Source: an uncultured bacterium (GTDB lineage Bacteria > DUMJ01). Taken from it: a stretch of 64,000 bases of DNA. The number at the start of each line of letters is the position of its first letter. The first letter of the stretch is position 1. Below the pieces are notes generated by a model. It saw only the letters and a program-made list of their open reading frames with translations, was not told the origin of the DNA and made no database searches. Both the position numbers and the translations under genes were made by a program. Location: NCBI GenBank assembly GCA_937958695.1, contig CALGNK010000001.1, positions 37,378 to 101,377 on the forward strand, given 5' to 3'. Positions 59,891-64,000 of the stretch are shown one piece after another.

Positions 59891-61330
59891 ATGTCTAAAG
59901 TATATGTCTTATTTTGGTTTGACGTAGAAGATTTTATGACACCACAAAGTGATGATGCACTTAAAGGTATAATAGATATCTTCGACTCCCTCAAGATAAA
60001 AGGTACCTTTAAACTAGTAGGAGAGAAGGTTAGGATCTTAAAGAAGCGCAGAAGAGAAGATATAATTAACGCTCTAAAAAGACATGACATTGGTTATCAT
60101 ACAGACTTACATAGCATTCATCCAACACCTGTCGAGTATCTAAAAGACTTAGGTTGGGAAGAAGGAATAAAGGAATTTGAGCGTAGAGAAAGATTAGGAT
60201 TCGAAGAAGTAGTTAATACTTTTGATATGACACCCTCCTGTTATGGACAACCTGGAGCTTCTTGGGCACCTCAGGTTTACCCAGTCCTTAAAGAGTGGGG
60301 AATTTCAATGTATCTTGATGAGGCAGAACATATTGGACTTAATGAAAAACCATTTTGGTATTGTGGGATGCTCAATATTATTAGACTTAGGCAAAATACA
60401 ACAAGATATAATTTAGATTTAGGCTATGAGGGAGTCAAGATTGGCATAAACAATTTTGATTCCATAGTTAAAAGACTTTTAGATGAAGGTGGTGGAGTAA
60501 TTAGTATATGGTATCACCCTTGTGAATTTGCTACCTATGAATTCTGGGATGCAGTTAATTTTAGTGGGGGTAGGAACCCAGAAAAGACTAACTGGATTCT
60601 TCCTAAAGTAAAGTCTTATCAAAAAATGAAAAGAGAGCTTGAATTTTTCTCTGAATATGTAAAACATATAGTCTCACATCCAGATATTCAAATTACAACA
60701 GCAAAAGAAATATACGACATATACTCTGATAAATCTAAGAATAAGATATTTTCTATGAATGACATTATATATCTAGCTGAAAGCATTAACTCCTCTATAA
60801 GATATTGCGAAGTTAACAATGTCGTTCTATCCCCCGCTGAAATTTTTTATTTAGTCCTCTCATTACTAGTAGATGTAGAAGAAGGCAAGTTGCCCAAAAT
60901 ATCTGAGAAAAAGTTTAATTTGCCTCCAATAATCTACGGTCCTACTAAGAGAGTTAATAGTGAATTATTATCATGTAATCAAAGAGACTTCCTCTCTGCC
61001 TGCAAGTGGACGGTAGAATTTATTAATAAAAATAGTCGTGTTCCAGATTCTATAAAAATAGAAGATAAGAATATAAGTCCAATAGACATCTTTGCTACAG
61101 CTAATACATTAATATCATCACTTAATAGATCTAAAAACAAATTAAGCCCAGAAGAAGCATTATCCAGTACTATTAAAATAAGAAAAGGAACTCTAATATT
61201 GGAAGATCAAGTCAAAGAAGAAGGGGTATGGAATTGGATCATACTTCCAAAAGACTTCAATGCCCCAAACATAATAGAACTTGCTAAGTTACAAACATGG
61301 ACACTAAAACCAGCATACCCTAGCTATTGA
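59891..61330 (+). CDS. NodB-like polysaccharide deacetylase family protein with repeated C-terminal domain
   Basis: A 479-residue protein without signal peptide. The NodB-type barrel (about 1-290) has DVEDF (Asp11, Glu13, Asp14) and GYHTDLHSIHPTP (His70, 74, 77) as metal and catalytic motifs. Residues about 290-479 hold two related units, each a helix, then LSPAEIFYLVLSLL or ISPIDIFATANTLI; the second has FINKNSRVPDSI, reminiscent of pseudomurein-binding-type repeats. It likely deacetylates a sugar inside the cell, but the substrate is unknown. GAGGAG precedes the ATG. Confidence 0.8.
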   Translation: MSKVYVLFWFDVEDFMTPQSDDALKGIIDIFDSLKIKGTFKLVGEKVRILKKRRREDIINALKRHDIGYHTDLHSIHPTPVEYLKDLGWEEGIKEFERRERLGFEEVVNTFDMTPSCYGQPGASWAPQVYPVLKEWGISMYLDEAEHIGLNEKPFWYCGMLNIIRLRQNTTRYNLDLGYEGVKIGINNFDSIVKRLLDEGGGVISIWYHPCEFATYEFWDAVNFSGGRNPEKTNWILPKVKSYQKMKRELEFFSEYVKHIVSHPDIQITTAKEIYDIYSDKSKNKIFSMNDIIYLAESINSSIRYCEVNNVVLSPAEIFYLVLSLLVDVEEGKLPKISEKKFNLPPIIYGPTKRVNSELLSCNQRDFLSACKWTVEFINKNSRVPDSIKIEDKNISPIDIFATANTLISSLNRSKNKLSPEEALSSTIKIRKGTLILEDQVKEEGVWNWIILPKDFNAPNIIELAKLQTWTLKPAYPSY

Positions 61331-61355
61331 CATTTCGAAAATTTTATGATTAAAT
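61327..61355 (+). promoter_or_regulatory. Predicted promoter of the deoR-ABC operon
   Basis: TTGACA (61327-61332), 17 bases, TTAAAT (61350-61355). The -35 overlaps the deacetylase stop codon. The symmetric TTCGAAAATTTT stretch between the elements may hold an operator. Confidence 0.55.
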
Positions 61356-61373
61356 ATTGAAAGGAGATAGAAA

Positions 61374-62165
61374 GTGAATAAATCTATTTTGAAAGAGAAA
61401 AGAAAGGAAAGAATAATGGAACTTATAAGAAAATTAGGGGTGGTTTCTATTGAAGATTTATCTAGAGAATTAGGATTATCCACAGTTACAATTCGAAAGG
61501 ATATAAAAGAACTGGAAATGTCTGGGTTAGTAGATAGGCTATGGGGTGGAGTATCTATAAAGGAACCTTCTTCTATAGAACCCTCATTTTCTCAAAAATA
61601 CACATTAAATATATTAGAAAAGAAGGCTATTGCTAGGGCTGCAATAAATCTTCTTAATCCAGAAGATATTATAGGGATAAGTGCAGGAACTACAGCTTAT
61701 GAATTCGCAAGACTCCTATACCAATTTCCAAGCATTCATGTAGTTACTTATGGGCTTAACATAGCTTATATCTTAGCAAAAATGGGAATAAATGTTGTAG
61801 TACCAGGCGGATTTTTAAGAGAAAAATCTTTTGCACTGGTAGGAGAAGAGACGGTGTCTTTTTTAAAAAAGATCCATTTAGATAAGTGTTTTATGGGAGT
61901 AGACGGAATAGATATGGAAATTTTAACTGATGTTAATATGTCTGAAGCTGCTGTAAATAGAACCATGATAGAGAGAAGTAAAGAACTTATAGTAATAGCG
62001 GACCACACAAAATTAGGGCAGAGAAAGTTAACCCCTATAGCGCCGACAGAAAGAGTAAAAGTATTAATTACAGACAATAAGGCAGATAAGAGGCTTTTAG
62101 AAGCTTTTGAGAATAAAGGAATAAAAGTCATCGTAGGGGAGGTGAAAGATGAAGAGGATCTATAA
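61374..62165 (+). CDS. DeoR-family transcriptional regulator
   Basis: A 263-residue protein. N-terminal helix-turn-helix (KERIMELIRKLGVVSIEDLS, ELGLSTVTIRKDIKELE) and C-terminal sensor domain with the sugar-phosphate signature DKCFMGVDGID and ADHTKLGQRK. DeoR proteins repress sugar operons until a phosphorylated intermediate binds. The GTG start follows AAGGAG by eight bases. It is the only regulator in the accessory locus and heads the ABC transporter genes. Confidence 0.93.
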   Translation: MNKSILKEKRKERIMELIRKLGVVSIEDLSRELGLSTVTIRKDIKELEMSGLVDRLWGGVSIKEPSSIEPSFSQKYTLNILEKKAIARAAINLLNPEDIIGISAGTTAYEFARLLYQFPSIHVVTYGLNIAYILAKMGINVVVPGGFLREKSFALVGEETVSFLKKIHLDKCFMGVDGIDMEILTDVNMSEAAVNRTMIERSKELIVIADHTKLGQRKLTPIAPTERVKVLITDNKADKRLLEAFENKGIKVIVGEVKDEEDL

Positions 62166-62262
62166 ATAAAAAACTTGGATAGTTAGTGAAAATAGCTTTT
62201 ACAGATGAGGAGAACAGGAGGGGACAAATAAGATAATATTATACGAAAGAGGAGGGAAAATA

Positions 62263-63576
62263 ATGAGTAAATTCTCAAAAACTTTTTATTTAAAATATGT
62301 TATGATGTTTTCCTTTATAGTAATTTGTATCTTTACTTTATATCCTTTGGCATTATCTAAGACAACTCTTACATTTATTTATTGGGTTGATCCGGCAGCT
62401 ATGCCCATATGGAAACAAATAATAGAAGGATTTGAGAAAGAAAATCCAGATATAGACGTAAAGGATATACCTAATCCTGCAGACTACTGGACTAAAGTTC
62501 TTACCATGATTGCCGCTGGAGATCCTCCTGATATTATGATGATGGATTACATATATTTTCCATCTTGGGCTGTTGCTAAAAGGTTAGAATCATTGGATGC
62601 ATTTATAAGAAAGGACAAGTTTGACTTAAAAGATTTTGTTCCAATTTCACTAAAATCTACTAGATATGAAGGCAAACAATATGGGATTCCTATGGATCTG
62701 AATAACCAAATAATGTTTTACAATAAGAATCTCTTTCAAGATGCTGGGCTTAAGGATATAGATTATACTTGGACTTGGAATACTTTCTTAGATGCATGTA
62801 AAAAATTAACCAAAACTGATAGTAGTGGCAAAGTAACCCAATATGGATATGTTACTGAACTCAATTGGGAGCATTTAAGCCCTTGGATATGGATGAATAA
62901 AGGAGATTGGTTTAATTCGACCCTTACTAAATGTACTGTTGATAATCCTAGGACAATTGAAGCTTTTACATTCATAGGAGATCTTATAAATAAATACAAC
63001 TATATGCCTTCACCTACTCGGCAGACAGAAATGGGACTCCCAGGACCACTTCAAATCTTTAGTGCTGGAAAAAGTGGAATGTATTCCTCTGGATTTTGGC
63101 AAATTTCAACCTTAAGGACTATAAAAACTTTCAAATGGGATATAGGTCCGTTGCCATATAAAATATTAGAAAAAGGGAAACCGCTGAGAGCATCAACTTT
63201 AGGGGGAGTACAACTTTGTATACTTTCTACCTCTAAAAATAAAGAAGCTGCGTGGAAGTTTATAAAATACAGAACAAAACCAGAAGTACAGAAATTGGGA
63301 ACAGGATTAGGTCTTTCTATGCCTGCCCTCTTATCTATAGTAAGGTCTAAGGAATTCTTTGATATGTATGCAGGAATAAATGTAAAATACTGCGTCGAGG
63401 CATTAGAGTATACAAGAATGTTTCCAACACACCCCTATTTTGAAAGGATAGATACAGAAGTTTGGCCTGTCTTTGATCAATTATGGTTAGGTAAAAAAAC
63501 AGCAGTTGAGGTCTGCAAAGAATATACAGAAAAAGCAAATAAGATCATGGTTGATGCTAAACCTTTCAGGAGGTAA
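62263..63576 (+). CDS. Extracellular sugar-binding protein of an ABC transporter (family 1)
   Basis: A 437-residue solute-binding protein. Signal peptide at the start (YVMMFSFIVICIFTLYPLALS), no lipobox Cys in the usual position, so it may be released or held by the signal anchor. Family motifs: PDIMMMDYIYFPSWA and the conserved WKFIKYRTKPEVQ. Such proteins bind oligosaccharides or sugar derivatives. The permease starts two bases after its stop. Confidence 0.92.
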   Translation: MSKFSKTFYLKYVMMFSFIVICIFTLYPLALSKTTLTFIYWVDPAAMPIWKQIIEGFEKENPDIDVKDIPNPADYWTKVLTMIAAGDPPDIMMMDYIYFPSWAVAKRLESLDAFIRKDKFDLKDFVPISLKSTRYEGKQYGIPMDLNNQIMFYNKNLFQDAGLKDIDYTWTWNTFLDACKKLTKTDSSGKVTQYGYVTELNWEHLSPWIWMNKGDWFNSTLTKCTVDNPRTIEAFTFIGDLINKYNYMPSPTRQTEMGLPGPLQIFSAGKSGMYSSGFWQISTLRTIKTFKWDIGPLPYKILEKGKPLRASTLGGVQLCILSTSKNKEAAWKFIKYRTKPEVQKLGTGLGLSMPALLSIVRSKEFFDMYAGINVKYCVEALEYTRMFPTHPYFERIDTEVWPVFDQLWLGKKTAVEVCKEYTEKANKIMVDAKPFRR

Positions 63577-63578
63577 AA

Positions 63579-64000
63579 GTGAATCGGCGGACTCGTAGAG
63601 AAGTTATAGAATTTTATATTGCTATATCTCCCTGGTTAATAGGTTTTGCTATCTTTACAGTATATCCTTTAGCTTTCTCTTTTTATCTAAGTTTTCATGA
63701 TTGGAATTTACTTGAGCCATGGAAATATATAGGTCCTTTGAATTACAAAAACATATTCTTGAAAGATCAACTCTTTAAGCAATCTTTAAAAGTGACGACT
63801 ATATACACAGGAACAAGCGTTCCTTTAGGAGTCGTTACGGCACTTATATTAGCGTCTTTATTAAATAGGCCTACTATAAAAGGACTTTCTATATTTAGAA
63901 CCATATTTTACTTACCATCAGTAATTTCTGGGGTAGCTGTAGCAATTCTATGGATGTGGATATTTAATCCAGAATTCGGAATAATAAATTATCTTTTAAA
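63579..64000 (+). CDS. Sugar ABC transporter permease (MalF/UgpA-like), N-terminal part
   Basis: The gene starts with GTG at 63579, five bases after AGGAGG, and runs off the right edge (about 140 codons visible). The start MNRRTRREVIEFYIAISPWL and the pattern FTVYPLAFSFYLSFHDW are typical of the first permease subunit of family 1 sugar importers. At least three helices are seen. The second permease should follow outside the window. Confidence 0.92.
   Translation, partial: MNRRTRREVIEFYIAISPWLIGFAIFTVYPLAFSFYLSFHDWNLLEPWKYIGPLNYKNIFLKDQLFKQSLKVTTIYTGTSVPLGVVTALILASLLNRPTIKGLSIFRTIFYLPSVISGVAVAILWMWIFNPEFGIINYLL

Overview
The window is AT-rich and densely coded, with no gene-free stretch over 300 bases and no tRNA, rRNA, CRISPR array or insertion sequence that I can see. 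The order asp23-recG-rsmD-coaD-(nadE)-pta-ackA-yceD-rpmF-plsX and the order hrcA-grpE-dnaK-dnaJ-prmA-rsmE-mtaB, with a CIRCE operator, are typical of Bacillota and related deep lineages. Heavy use of ATA, AGA and AGG codons, Lys/Glu/Ile-rich proteins and a Thermotoga-like SpeH AdoMet decarboxylase suggest a thermophilic anaerobe. Pta-AckA points to acetate-forming fermentation. A Wza-like SLBB export protein hints at a diderm envelope. I cannot name the species.

Region 1 (1-27,800, minus strand) is an almost unbroken co-directional block with many ATGA or few-base overlaps. In transcription order it holds a phosphotriesterase-like enzyme, the phosphate transporter PstCAB with PhoU (no PstS), TyrS, a TPR protein, a polysaccharide export/modification set (SLBB, Wzz, DegT, Gfo/Idh), an ROK kinase, a lone CheW, DUF554, SerS, GuaA, a membrane M28 peptidase, ArgS, Asp23, RecG, RsmD, CoaD, an amidase-like protein lacking its catalytic Cys, NadE, Pta, AckA, YceD, L32 and the start of PlsX.

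Region 2 (27,800-35,510, plus strand) starts at a 23-bp palindrome made of two back-to-back extended -10 promoters. It encodes an FAH-family enzyme, then a tightly packed SAM/polyamine/nucleotide set: SpeH, SpeE, a HAD phosphatase, an MBL hydrolase, PyrG, an AI-2E permease and AhcY.

Region 3 (35,518-49,261, minus strand) holds an MFS transporter, pantothenate kinase CoaX with an ECF S component behind a structured leader, a TrkH channel flanked by two TrkA subunits, and the heat-shock operon with PrmA, RsmE and MtaB, followed upstream by CcdA.

Region 4 (49,367-64,000) is accessory. It holds a lactate-permease-family transporter, a large GH38 alpha-mannosidase, a RuBisCO-like protein (form IV), a DapA-family aldolase, a LarA-family nickel-pincer epimerase homologue, a CehA-like PHP hydrolase, a NodB-like deacetylase with an unusual repeated C-terminus, a DeoR regulator and a sugar ABC transporter cut by the window end. 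These look like a regulated carbohydrate or sugar-acid catabolic locus whose combination I do not recognise as a described pathway. It is the best candidate for a new system here.
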